DNA of 64,000 nucleotides, taken from Glandiceps talaboti (lineage: Eukaryota > Hemichordata > Enteropneusta > Spengelidae). A program made the translations under genes and the position numbers. A model generated the notes under the pieces. That model saw nothing but the letters and a program-made list of their open reading frames with translations, made no database searches and was not told the origin of the DNA. The DNA is taken from positions 1,131,001-1,195,000 of the forward strand of contig NC_135551.1 of the NCBI RefSeq assembly GCF_964340395.1. Reading direction: 5' to 3'. The first letter of the stretch is position 1; every line of letters starts with the position of its first letter. This document shows positions 39,681 to 51,686 of this stretch, piece after piece.

Positions 39681-40606
39681 TAACTTATTGAGCAATTTGC
39701 TATTTGATCTTTAATATGGAGGTCAAAATCTAAGGTCAGTGTATGAAAAGAAAGCTGACCTTTGGGGTATACACATTTAAATGGAGTCTGTGTACTGAGT
39801 TAAAGAACAAGTATACGACATTATACTAAACAATAAAGAATAAATAAGCCTTTGAAGTTTCTATGCTCCTACTATAAATACTTCCTATGAATCTGGCCAC
39901 AGCTACTCATGTCCTAGTCTAGCTGCTAGACCTCAGGTGTTATTCCGAATTTACAATACGACAAGGATGGGCGTTCGCCATCACAGCGAACTTCGTCGGG
40001 AGAAAGCCCGAATGTCTAGCAGCAAGACAACTTTCAATAGTGGTCTGAGTGTCCATGCATACAATGAAAAGATGGAAAAGAAGATTATGCAAATACCCGA
40101 CACTTCTTTATTTCTGTTGATATAGATGATGAGGCCAATTAACACATTTCTACCAGCTTAGCATATTAACTAACCTCGGAAATTCGAGGTTGGGAAGTTC
40201 TCAATTGGTCACACTTTAGCATCGGAGAGAATTGTAATGTTTTCATCACAAAAACAAAATCTGTGTGATCAAAAGTGTTGTAAACTAAACCAGAAAGAAT
40301 TATCGGACTGGCTAAACTTCCTGCTGAACTGGAGTAAGGTCCAAGCCTCGATAGTACGTGAGGAAATCGTCTCAAACTAGCGATACAACTTTCAAAATAT
40401 AACTTGACATGTCTTCATTTGTTAGAGTTATACAATTCAAGACAGGTTTTCACTCAAAAAAAAAAATTCTGTGAATAATGACACTCTGAACGCAGCGATT
40501 TCTCGGACGATGTTACCACTGTAACATATGGCTGGCAACGACTTGCTTCCGGGTTAGTCCCTCGTGCATCCGGGTACTTGAGATTGTCGCCGTACGGAAA
40601 CTCACT
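39681..40606. other. Spacer without recognised gene
   Basis: Small ORFs (39937-40125 plus strand, 40166-40375 minus strand) show no motif I recognise. The base composition is slightly richer in GC around 39950-40030 and 40490-40600. A diverged exon cannot be excluded. Confidence 0.4.
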
Positions 40607-41425
40607 TGTCGTGCATTACCACATTGGTAATTTTGACGCTGTAATTTTGCCACCAAGATTGATCGTACAAAAACAAAACTCCATAAATGAACCACAAAGT
40701 ACTTTCCCTTTCAAAATGTGATAATTTTAGAAAGAGTATTATCGTTTTATTGACGACTGACTCTGTCAAAAATCGTCCCATACACTTCAGTTCAGGCACG
40801 ACTTCTCATAGAGCTCACTTGATCGTGAGGTGCGTATACTGGAATGAACCATTCTGTTGGAGGGTGGAGAATTTGGATTTGAAGTTTACAACCCTGTTTC
40901 GAACAAATATTGGTCATTTGGGCACACAATGCGTAGAATTAAGACTACAGCACATATTACATTGCTTGTTTGACGTCAATAGTGTCTTTTGAAAAGTTGC
41001 AGTTTACCTAAAGTCTTGCGGACTGATTTCCAATATGGCGGCGGTCATAATGCTCATTAACATATTCATTTTTTTTTAAATTGCAAAAAAATCATAAAAT
41101 AGAAAAGAAGACGTGCTGACTTGAAATTAACAAATCTAAGCTACCCCCTGCGCATCAACACACCAGATATCAAAGCAATCTGACAAGAAGTTTTCAAGGA
41201 GATGATGAAAATGACATTTTATGAAAAAAAATCATAAAAAATTGAAAATGGCACGGATCAACTTGGCATGAACAAATCTGAATAGCCTCCCCCCAGGGAA
41301 CATGCACACCAAATATCAAAGAATTCCAACTGTCACTTTCGGAGTAGATAATGAAAATATAAAAGTTTGACGGACACCTATGATTCACTCTACTCTCTAT
41401 ACTCTTTCGATGACAGCGGAGCTAA
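40607..41425 (+). mobile_element. F3 element, uninterrupted copy
   Basis: It is colinear with 26448-26927 plus 30334-30668. It begins near TCGTGCATTACCACATTGG, passes TTTGACGTCAATAGTGTC and CAATATGGCGGCGGTCAT, then the A-run that is the empty site for F1. It ends with GATGACAGCGGAGCTAA, CTAA at 41422-41425. The terminal hairpin is weaker than in the other copy. No 5' motif complementary to the end (TTAGCTCCGC) was found, so the 5' boundary is only the start of similarity. Confidence 0.7.
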
Positions 41426-41762
41426 AAAATTGGTGGCTACAAATAAATACTACAAAGTGTCTGTGATAATGGAGGGAATTGCTGAATTTCAGTAACTGAA
41501 CCCAAGCTCCAGGTCTAGGTCAAAGGTCAATGTCTAAAAAGAAAGTTTAAACCTAGCAATATAGGGGTAGACACTTTTATCTAGTCTCCGTGTATTAAAG
41601 TTAATTATAAATAATTATCCTTCATGGATATAACATATGAAGTTAATATCCCATAATAATTATCCTTCATGGATATATAACATTGTGATCAATTATTTTG
41701 ACAACAAAACTATGACTATGTCTTTCATTTCTGAGAAAGATACATTGATTGTTTACCTTTTT

Positions 41763-41802
<40 letters not shown>

Positions 41803-41803
41803 T
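41763..41803. repeat. AATC microsatellite, probable LINE 3' tail
   Basis: About ten AATC units are followed by TTTATTTTATAATTACATGCC. Read on the minus strand, this is an A-rich end followed by GATT repeats, the usual form of a LINE tail, so 41763 to about 42060 may be the 3' part of a minus-strand LINE. Confidence 0.6.
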
Positions 41804-42065
41804 TTATTTTATAATTACATGCCATAGCAAGCATGGTAGCATATAAAAATAACATACAGAAATAAAGTGAATACAATAAAGTCATTTAGCTAACTGCTGG
41901 AGGACTGTTTACATCAACCAGAAATAGTATGCTTACTGTACAGTATAACATGACTATAAAATAATTATCCAAATAATTAGTTATTTTTAGTACAAGTGTA
42001 TAGGGATTTATGACTGATAAACCTCTTGAAAAATTGCTATTTTTGGTTTCCTTCAGGTTTGTTGA

Positions 42066-42398
42066 ACTCAATCAGCCAGTACTATACATCTAGTTGGGAC
42101 TAGTTCAAGTGACATTGGTTTTATCTGGAAGGATAATTATGATAGTATAGAGGATAGAACCTGTAATTTTTGTTTAGGATCAGAAATTGAAGATGAGAAA
42201 CACTTTCTTTTTGATTGCTGTCTGTATAATTCTTTAAGAGATACTTTATTTAGTAGAGTGTGTGCTCTATACCCAGAGTTCAGTGCTTTTCAAATTATGG
42301 ATAAGATTGAACTACTGATGATCAAAACACCTGACCTATTGGCAAACTTTATCTTTGATGCTTATAATAAGAGAAAGGAGAAAATGTATAATTTGTAA
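42066..42398 (+). pseudogene. LINE ORF2 C-terminal fragment with CCHC finger
   Basis: The open frame runs from after a TGA (42063) to TAA at 42396-42398, about 110 codons. It contains CNFCLGSEIEDEKHFLFDC, a C-X2-C-X9-H-X4-C arrangement, followed by YNSLRDTLF and a C-terminal basic segment (NKRKEKMYNL). The pattern with EDE-HFLF-C is the conserved C-terminal finger of many invertebrate non-LTR retrotransposon polyproteins, downstream of the RT. No RT sequence precedes it. An A-run and a TATTTATTTATTT tract follow. It is shorter than any ORF2 and has no start codon of its own. Confidence 0.75.
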
Positions 42399-42439
42399 GA
42401 TATACTCCTCACACTTGAAAAAAAAAAATGTTTCTTTCT

Positions 42440-42600
42440 TTATGTATTTATTTATTTATTTTGCAACAAATTGGATTTGTGTCTTATAAGCCCAAGGGGC
42501 TGGATGTGGCAAGTTTTAAGAACAATTGTACCAGATCATATAAACAAATGTATACTTTAAGTCCACATAGGACACGTTAATAAATAAAATACAACAACAA
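42440..42600 (-). mobile_element. LINE 3' tail, minus strand
   Basis: On the minus strand, CCAGCCCCTTGGGCTTATAAG runs into an AAATAAATAAATA tail. This is the form of the 3' UTR and tail of CR1-like elements (compare the tail at 27166-27260). It abuts the plus-strand fragment ending at 42398. Confidence 0.5.
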
Positions 42601-43405
42601 CAACAAGCAATGCATGTGAAGCAGGTGGAGCAAAAGTTATGGTGTTGACAAAGAAATTGAATGTTTGTTAATGTTGTTATTTTAATGATGTGCTTAATAA
42701 TATAATTCTATTTCAGGTATCAAGAATTAAGCTATTGTCACGAGTTTCTTCATAATTTTACACCATTAAGTTTGACCTTGCTCTGTATATTTTGTGATTA
42801 ATTATACAGATATACTAGATGGGGTGACATGTCCTTTATCAGTGAAGGAAACGCCCATTCAACCTTGCCTTTGAATTGATCTGATCTGATTTGATATGGA
42901 TGATGGGACAAAACTATGGAATTTTTAGATTGACATGAGCAGTGACATGCATTCATAAACCATAGTTGTGATTGGTGATGGATATCGGGACTCCATGGAT
43001 ATCAATTATTCAGATATATGGATGTGCTGTACTGTGCAGAGAGCAGGTGGACATGTCTATACAGCTAGCTGATAGTTGTTGTACCAAGGTCACTGCATTG
43101 ACATGACAATACTGCATACAAATGAACCATGATAATAAGTGCATTGTTATTATATGCCACCAACAGAACAATTTGTACAATTATACAACACTTGACCTAT
43201 TTTTAATGTTACACTTACAGCCCTCTGGCTATGGACCAAATCATGCTGTGTCCTAGTAATACTTTGATATGTATTTGAGCCTTCCCTCCTTCCATCTGCT
43301 CCCCCTTAATAACTGCTAGCTATATATTCACCACCTATAGTAATAGGATTGTTCAAGTTTGTATTCTCAAATGCCCATATCCACTCAATATAGCAATCAT
43401 TCTAC
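42601..43405. other. Spacer, nothing recognised
   Basis: Starts just after a CAA repeat (42590-42607). No ORF or repeat family was recognised up to the TIR element. Confidence 0.45.
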
Positions 43406-43408
43406 TAA

Positions 43409-46156
43409 GGGAGCGATCAGTTTTTACGGCCGGGGGTGGGGCACCTCAATTTGGGACTCAAAGAAGGGGGGGGGGGTTCGTAATTTTTAGGAGGCGAATA
43501 AAGGGGGGGGGTCACCTTGTTTTCAACTAAACAAAATCATGAGCCATGCTCCTGTACTTCAATGTCAATACTTTTAATATCTTAACTAGGCCAAAGCCCC
43601 TAAGCTCACACAGCTGGGTAGATTCATTTGTGACCGGCTGCCTCACAATGATATCATAGATAGCGCCCTTAGCATGGAGATTGCACATCGTACATACATG
43701 TAGAACTTGCATTGTACCACAATGCATCCTTGGGTAAAACCTCCAAAAAAACATCGCTTAGTGTACAGGACACGCATGCGTACTAGTCATTGAGCCGCTA
43801 TGCTGCCGCTTGTGGGCGCTGTGCAAGCTATTAAACAAAAAATGTAAGTGCATAAAATAAACCATAAACAAATAGCTATAAATATACATTCAAATATAAC
43901 ATAAACTCTGTCTCTTGATACATCCAATACATATGGTATGGCATCACAACACTGCACCATGGCCACCTTTAGGCAACAGTTATTTGTTAGAAATGACTTC
44001 TCGCTATTGCACGACATGAGTTGCATTGTGTCATCTTGTGGTACAAAAACTTGCATGTGTAGCTGTACATGTAACACATAAGAAATGAAATAACTTAAGA
44101 TTTACTGGCTCTAAAATCTGTTCCTCCATTGACCTGAACATGTGGAATTGTGTATAAACGTAACCAATTTAGGACACTTTGAAATAATATGTGGCAAACA
44201 CTGTGACTGAAAGTGCCTGACCCAGCCTGTGTCTAGATATTGGATATTCAATGTCCATGTGTATAGTTAGTCTAGTTCCTATACATTTTTGTACATATAA
44301 TGTATGATAACTATGATCATCTCCATTAGAAGTTCCAAATTGATTTATGGTTGAGATCAATAGTTCAATTTAGGGTAAAAACTAAATTCTTTTAGTGAGG
44401 GGTGGGGTGAGAGGAGGTCCTTTATAATGAAATCTGTTACCCCAACACAAACATTTCTAAAAATGTCAAATTGAAAAATGGGAAAAAAATGTGTTAAGCA
44501 TGGCCCTAAAGTACATTATTGTGCCAATGAAAAAGCTATTTTTTCCTCACTACATACTGGCTTTGTATTCATAGCACTACACGATACTACATACTGATTT
44601 GAAATTGATTGTGCTGTCTGCAACAATTTTACCAATTTAGTTAGAAGGGATGAGGAAGGGGTTCTGAGGCCTTACTAAAAGAATTAGTTTTTTTACCTAC
44701 TGATCTCACCCCTAATATGTTGATTTATCATACATGTACAAACTATTGTACTGTTACTTGGCATAGCTATAGTACCAACTACATGTCTTATCAAAAATAA
44801 CTTTTCTTTGTTTGTGTTTCACTTCTTCTCTGATACCTGTGACCATCACCAAGTATAATACATGTCACCAGGCTACATGTGAAACCCCCTTTTGTCTTGC
44901 TATTGTTTTACACCATAAACTACCAAGAAAGAAATATATTCCAAGGTGAACACAATATTAATTGGATTCTCAGAGAATATATATTATGTGAATGACTGAT
45001 AAACAAAGTTATAAACACAAACAATGTTTGATGATGATCTAGTAAAGGGCTACTTACTGTAGGCAGGACGACTTCTATAGTACTGACACGGTGCAAAGTT
45101 AGGAGGAAAATTAGATTTTACATCTCCCCTGGAATATCTAGTATCCACATTGAGTGACTGTATACTGAGAGTAAAATTTTGTCAGCAGATCATAATGTTA
45201 CATTTCCTTGGTATTAGAGTGTATTTATTTTCAAGGCTATCATGTTGCCAGCAATATACTGGACAACATAGACAATAGTAAGTGAATTGAATTAGTAATC
45301 TAGTTTAGAAACTGCTGTAGTACAGAAAACATTTTTATGACATTTTTTAATTTCTATTTTGAAACCAATGACATTTATCACATTTCATTATTCAAAACCT
45401 TTCAAAATTATCAGCATGGTCAATGAATGGGGGGGGGGGGGTTTGGAGTTTTGAGTCAGTGCCATGATTAAAGTGAACAATTATGAATAGGACAAACAAG
45501 TGCCTTGAGGAGTGCAAACGTTTACATGTATGGAAAGCCGCAGTTGTGTTAAGTCTAAAGAAAACAATATATTGACTATATGATGTGAACATATCTTTAT
45601 ATGATGTAAACAATTCATTATATGATGCAAGTACATCATTATGTGTGACAGTTATTGACATGGGTTTACAAGTATATTAACTCCATTTATAATACTGTAC
45701 TTGATAATTAGCTGAATTAATAAATATTAATAGTTCACTCAATCTAAGAGATATCCTAGAACTTTTGGTTACTAAACCATGAATATTTTGTATATCCATT
45801 AACAGACAATCATACTTCTCATAGGGTTCCTATCTAAAGAGCTTTATACATGTGAAACAATGGATTTTGGTTAGCAATTTACCAGATACACTTAAAATTA
45901 CTGAAAATGTAACATGTAAAATTAACTGTGCAGTGTGCGGTATTATGCTTTGAGAATAGAGTGTCTTTTGCAAGAACAAAAAGAGTGTTTCTTGTCAACA
46001 GATGGGGGGGGGGGGTGTGTGATTGTGTTTTTTTATTTGTCAGAGGGGGTTGGATTGTTTTGTGAATGAATTGCAGGGGGGGGGGTCACTATTTTTAAGT
46101 ACAACATGAACAAAAAGTGACCGGCGCACCCCTGGCCATAAAAACTGATCACTCCC
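43409..46156. mobile_element. TIR DNA transposon, non-autonomous, 2.7 kb, TAA target duplication
   Basis: The left end (GGGAGCGATCAGTTTTTACG..., 43409-43438) and the reverse complement of the right end (46127-46156) agree at 27 of 30 bases; the three differences are transitions. TAA flanks both sides (43406-43408 and 46157-46159). A 3-bp TWA duplication with GG-starting ends is typical of PIF/Harbinger elements, but no transposase or Myb-like ORF is present and the assignment is tentative. G-runs of 8-13 lie subterminally at both ends on the same strand (about 43467, 43503, 46003, 46075), plus one at 45430. Confidence 0.75.
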
Positions 46157-46159
46157 TAA

Positions 46160-47552
46160 GGGGTAAACCATCTGAGGATCTGGCCCAAACAATCATTTTT
46201 TTTTTGCAAGCAACTAGTCAACAATTTTTTGCTAAGTAGGCGTACAGCAAAATACTTAAGAAGTGACTTTTTGACACATCCCAAAACTTTTTATTTTTTA
46301 AATTGCTTTTCCTCATATGCATAAACAGGAGACACATGATGAATGTAGCGTATTTCAAAAGTACAAGGTAACAATGAAGGAGCTTTAATATTCCAAACGT
46401 AGATAGTAAAATTGGAAAGTAAGACAGCAAAAGTTGAATAAAAGTTTGAGAGAGCCAAGGAATGGGCTTCCCCCCCCCCCCCTCTCACACCTCCATTTTT
46501 GAAAATTTAAGGATTGAAAGAGTGCTATTTTGTGTTATTTTAACGTGTCAGGGTGATAACAATACCCTTTTCTGATCACAATTGAAATTTGAATACAGAA
46601 AACTACCATGTCATTATTTACGGTGGGGGGGGGGGGGGGGGGTCACTTGAAAATTGGAGGGAAAGGTAGGGAGGGCTACACAAAAATCTGTTTCAAAAAA
46701 CTTGTGTACACAGTATCAGGATTATTTAACCTGTTACATAAAATGTAACTTTATTAACATTTTAAAACAAATAGAAAATATTTTCAAAACATTAAAGCTT
46801 TTGGTTTTCCTAAATATTTGTTTATGTACTACATGTACAATGTGGAGTTGTGTGTAAAGTAGAAACTAAATTATATAACAATATCTTAAAATAAATATGT
46901 GAGTAATATATAACTACTAGTATAAACTCTGAAAGCAAACTTTGAATCAATTAGTTGTCAGGCTGTCACCCAGTTTGTAAATATGTACTGAAGTCATTAC
47001 AATTTGACAGGTGTCACTGTAACACTAGCTTGTCATCACTAGTTTGTTTCAGCTTAGAAGTGTCTCTGCTTTGTATTAAATAAGGTAAAAATATATCAAT
47101 GGAAAGTCTCGACTAGAAAAACAGTGCCATTGCAAAAAAAACTGTCTTACACTCTCGTAAATTTCACCTGATTATTTCACTCTTTGGATAATTGACTACT
47201 GAAAGCAAAGCTATGCAGTGATGCAATACCTGTGAGCAGACAGATGACCATTCCAACAAACTTTGGTAATTTGGCTTACTTTAAATTTCACACATTATTG
47301 TGATGGTTACCCTTACTCTCACAAGACTTGCCTAGTTCGTGGATGAATTTCTAAAGTCAGATTGGGGGGGGGGGGGGGGGGTTCATTGATTTTTTCCCTG
47401 CAGGATGGGGGGCCAGTTGAATTTCCACTTCTTATCAGCCAACTCCTCCGACCCCCAACCCCCAACCCCCCCCCACCCATAAATAGTGACGGCTCCTTAC
47501 AAATCCTCAAAATATATTGTTGCATGCCATACCATTTACAAATTATTTTATC
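46160..47552. other. Spacer with long G/C homopolymers
   Basis: Contains a C-run near 46471-46482, a G-run near 46625-46642, and a G-run (about 47366-47382) facing C-runs at 47447-47478. ORFs here cross these runs and are not credible. Confidence 0.6.
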
Positions 47553-48385
47553 ATTATTAAAAAGTACCGTCAATGGCATTGTAGCACAACTGTACAGTCT
47601 TTAAAAATGTTTATTCATATGGTAGTCCATGCTAACAATAAGTGAATGCTGAATGACTATCCAGTTGCCTATCAAACCATGTTGCTATCTTTGCGATATA
47701 CGAGATCATTTGGCTGTGGCTATGGGCGTGGTCATGTTGCTAGATATATTTGCATACATTTTTGAATTTTTTGTTCACTTGCGAATGAATTCCTGATATT
47801 ATCTTTGCAATATACGTGATCATTTGACTGATGCTATTGGCGTGGTCTTGTTGCTAGGTACATTTGCATATATTTTTAAATGTTTAGTCATTTGCCTATT
47901 AATATATGTGATCATTTGGCTGTTGCATACATTTGTTTGAATATTTATTCATTTGTCTTTCAATTCCTGTTATCTTTGCAATATACGTGATTAATTGGCT
48001 GTTGCTATAGGCGTGGTCTTGTTACCGGGCAAATTTACATGCATTTGTGAATGTTTAGTCAATTGTTTTTTAATCCCTGTTATCTTCGCAAAATATGTGA
48101 TTATTTGGCAGTTGCTGTGGGCATGGTCTTGTTGCTAGGCAAATTTACATACACTTTTTGAATGTTTATTCAATTGTCTATTAATCCATGTTGTTATCTT
48201 TGTGAAGTACACACCTTTTGGCTGTTGCTATGGGCGTGGTCATGATTGCTAGGGATATTTGCACACTTTTTTGAATGTTTACTCACTTGCCTACCAAATG
48301 ATGTTGTTATTTGACCAAAATATACTGCCATTTGGTTGTTGCTATGGGCTTGGTCATGGTTACTATGGCCAATTGTGTCATTCCT
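47553..48385 (+). mobile_element. F1 5' end and core repeats
   Basis: Starts with AGTACCGTCAATGGCATTGTAGCACAACTG and continues through about six 114-bp cores. The body is replaced after GGCCAATTGTGTCA, where the 23-bp satellite begins. No microsatellite or hairpin follows. Confidence 0.75.
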
Positions 48386-50326
48386 TGTCATACATTTCCT
48401 ATACCATTATATTACATTTCCTGGTACCATTATATTACATTTCCTATACCATTATATTACATTTCCTGGTACCATTATATTACATTTCCTATACCATTAT
48501 ATTACATTTCCTAGTACCATTATATTACATTTCCGAGTACCATTATATTACATTTCCGAGTACCATTATATTACATTTCCTATACCATTATATTACATTT
48601 CCTAGTACCATTATATTACATTTCCTAGTACCATTATATTACATTTCCTGGTACCATTATATTACATTTCCTAGTACCATTATATTACATTTCCTGGTAC
48701 CATTATATTACATTTCCTATACCATTATATTACATTTCCTATACCATTATTTTACATTCTTAGTACCATTATATTACACTTCCTAGTACCATTATATTAC
48801 ACTTCCTAGTACCATTATATTACATTTCCTGGTACCATTATATTGCATTCCTAGTACCATTATATCACATTCCTAGTACCATTATACTACATTTCCTGGT
48901 ACCATTATAATACATTTCCTAGTACCATTATATTACACTTCCTAGTACCATTATATTACATTTTTAGTACCATTATATTACATTTCCTGGTACCATTATA
49001 TTAAATTCCTAGTACCATTATATCACATTTCTTAGTACCATTATATTACATTTCCTGGTACCATTATACTACATTTCCTGGTACCATTATAATACATTTC
49101 CTATACCATTATATTACATTCCTAGTACCATTATATTACATTTCCTAGTACCATTATATTACATTCTTAGTACCATTATATTACACTTCCTAGTACCATT
49201 ATACTACATTCCTAGTACCATTATATTACATTTCCTATACCATTATACTACATTTCCTAGTACCATTATATTACACTTCCTAGTACCATTATATTACATT
49301 TTTAGTACCATTATATTACATTTCCTGGTACCATTATATTAAATTCCTAGTACCATTATATCACATTTCTTAGTACCATTATATTACATTTCCTGGTACC
49401 ATTATACTACATTTCCTGGTACCATTATAATACATTTCCTATACCATTATATTACATTCCTAGTACCATTATATTACATTTCCTAGTACCATTATATTAC
49501 ATTCTTAGTACCATTATATTACACTTCCTAGTACCATTATACTACATTCCTAGTACCATTATATTACATTTCCGAGTACCATTATATTACATTTCCTAGT
49601 ACCATTATATTACATTCCTAGTACCATTATATTACATTTCCTAGTACCATTATGTTACATTCTTAGTACCATTGTACTACATTTCCTAGTACCATTATAT
49701 TACATTTCTTAGTACTATTATATTACATTTCCTCGTACCATTATATTACATTCCTAGTACCATTATGTTACATTCTTAGTACCATTATACTACATTTCCT
49801 AGTACCATTATATTACATTTCTTAGTACTATTATATTACATTTCCTCGTACCATTATATTACATTCCTAGTACTATTATACTACATTTCCTCGTACCATT
49901 ATATTACATTCTTAGTACCATTATACTACATTTCCTAGTACCATTTTATTACATTCCTAGTACCAGCATATTACATTCTTAGTACCATTATACTACATTT
50001 CCTAGTACCAGCATATTACATTCCTAGTACCATTATATTACATTCCTAGTACCATTATGTCACATTCCTATACCATTATATTACATTCCTAGTACCATTA
50101 TACTACATTTCCTAGTACCATTATATTACATTCCTAATACCATTATACTACATTTCCTCGTACCATTATATTACATTCCTAGTACCATTATATTACATTC
50201 TTAGTACCATTATACTACATTTCCTAGTACCATTATATTACATTCCTAGTACCATTATACTACATTTCCTAGTACCATTATATTACATTCCTATACCATT
50301 ATATTGCATTCCTAGTACCATTATAC

Positions 50327-51145
50327 GTCACCTGTCACCAATCTCGCATTCTGATTGGTCGAGAGCCCTGCAGATACACAAGTGTATTTTTCACCAACAG
50401 TCGTATTTTTGTTTGTTGTATCACGTGATCACTGCACGTCCCCTTGTAAACAAATCTAGCAGACAACTAGAAATACAGCTATAAACAGCATTTCCAATGC
50501 CAAATTTGTTGTCAACTGAACACAATATCACCGTTGTATAAATCTTTGAACTGTACTTTTCATGTTACAGGGAAAAAGCCAAAAATTCCACACAGAACGG
50601 CGAAAGTCCAGTGACGGCGAACTCGCGGTCGTCACGCGATCATAAACATAAATTCCTAAATTTATGAAGGATATGAAAATTACCACCACAGAGGGTGCAG
50701 TTTTTGCTTAACTAGAACAAGAAAGCATATCACGAACATTTTTGTACATTTAATGGAATACTGTACGCAAAACAAAGACGCACTCATTTTTCAGCTGATG
50801 GTTATAAGTTTGAAAATATGCAAATAGTAAACAATACGTCATACTACTGAGCAAACGCGCACTCTGATTGGATGATAAAGTTAAGGCTGACGTGTAAACA
50901 ACCGCATTGTAGTTACCGGAGTGGTGCATGATACTACGCTCAACAGTATAACACGGAAGTGATTTTATTTTAAAATGAAACAGCATTTTTAGACATTCAA
51001 AAATTAATTCATTGTCGCAGGTGACGTATAAGTATGTTATTTGCCAAATACTGTTCCACATCTTGCTGCTCTCCGTTATTACCGGAAAAATTACCTCTCG
51101 CAGCAAGATATGGAACGGTATTTGGCAAATAACATATACTTATAC
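50327..51145. mobile_element. MITE-like insertion in the satellite, TTATAC target duplication
   Basis: The satellite sequence CCATTATACTACATTTCC is split, with TTATAC on both sides (50321-50326 and 51140-51145). Inside, TATACGTCACCTG (50322-50334) is repeated inverted as CAGGTGACGTATA (51018-51030). A separate hairpin follows, with arms 51027-51069 and 51100-51144 (GTTATTTGCCAAATACTGTT and its inverse) around a 30-base loop. No transposase is present. The ORF on the minus strand at 50750-51106 overlaps the hairpin and is unlikely to be real. Confidence 0.7.
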
Positions 51146-51546
51146 TACATTTCCTAGTACCATTATATTACATTCCTAGTACCATTATATTACACTTCCT
51201 GGTACCATTATATTACATTTCCTAGTACCATTATATTACATTTCCTAGTACCATTATATTACATTCCTAGTACCATTATATTACATTTCCTAGTACTATT
51301 ATATTACATTCCTAGTACCATTATATTACATTTCCTAGTTCCATTATATTACATTTCCTAGTACCATTATACTACATTTCCTGGTACCATTATATTACAT
51401 TCCTATACCATTATATCACATTTCTTAGTACACAATGTACCATTATATTACATTCCTAGTACCATTATATTACATTTCCTAGTACCATTATATTACATTC
51501 CTAGTACTATTATATTACATTCCTAGTACCATTATAATACATTTCC

Positions 51547-51686
51547 TAATTCATTGTCGCAGGTGACGTATAAGTATGTTATTTGCCAAATACTGTTCCA
51601 CATCTTGCTGCTCTCCGTTATTACCGGAAAAATTACCTCTCGCAGCAAGATATGGAATGGTATTTGGCAAATAACATATACTTATA
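51547..51686. repeat. Second copy of the hairpin from 51008-51145
   Basis: Almost identical to 51008-51145 (AACGG becomes AATGG) and followed by the same satellite units as the first copy. It lacks the 680 bp that precede the first copy, so it arose by duplication of the hairpin plus adjacent satellite rather than by a fresh insertion. Confidence 0.85.

Noticed and set aside
43409-46156. Transposase gene inside the TIR element
   Set aside because: Only short ORFs (60-96 aa) without a DDE or Myb-like motif are present.
48259-48786. ORF of 175 aa with repeated YHYITFP/LYYIS peptides
   Set aside because: A product of the 23-bp satellite. Frame and composition follow the DNA repeat.
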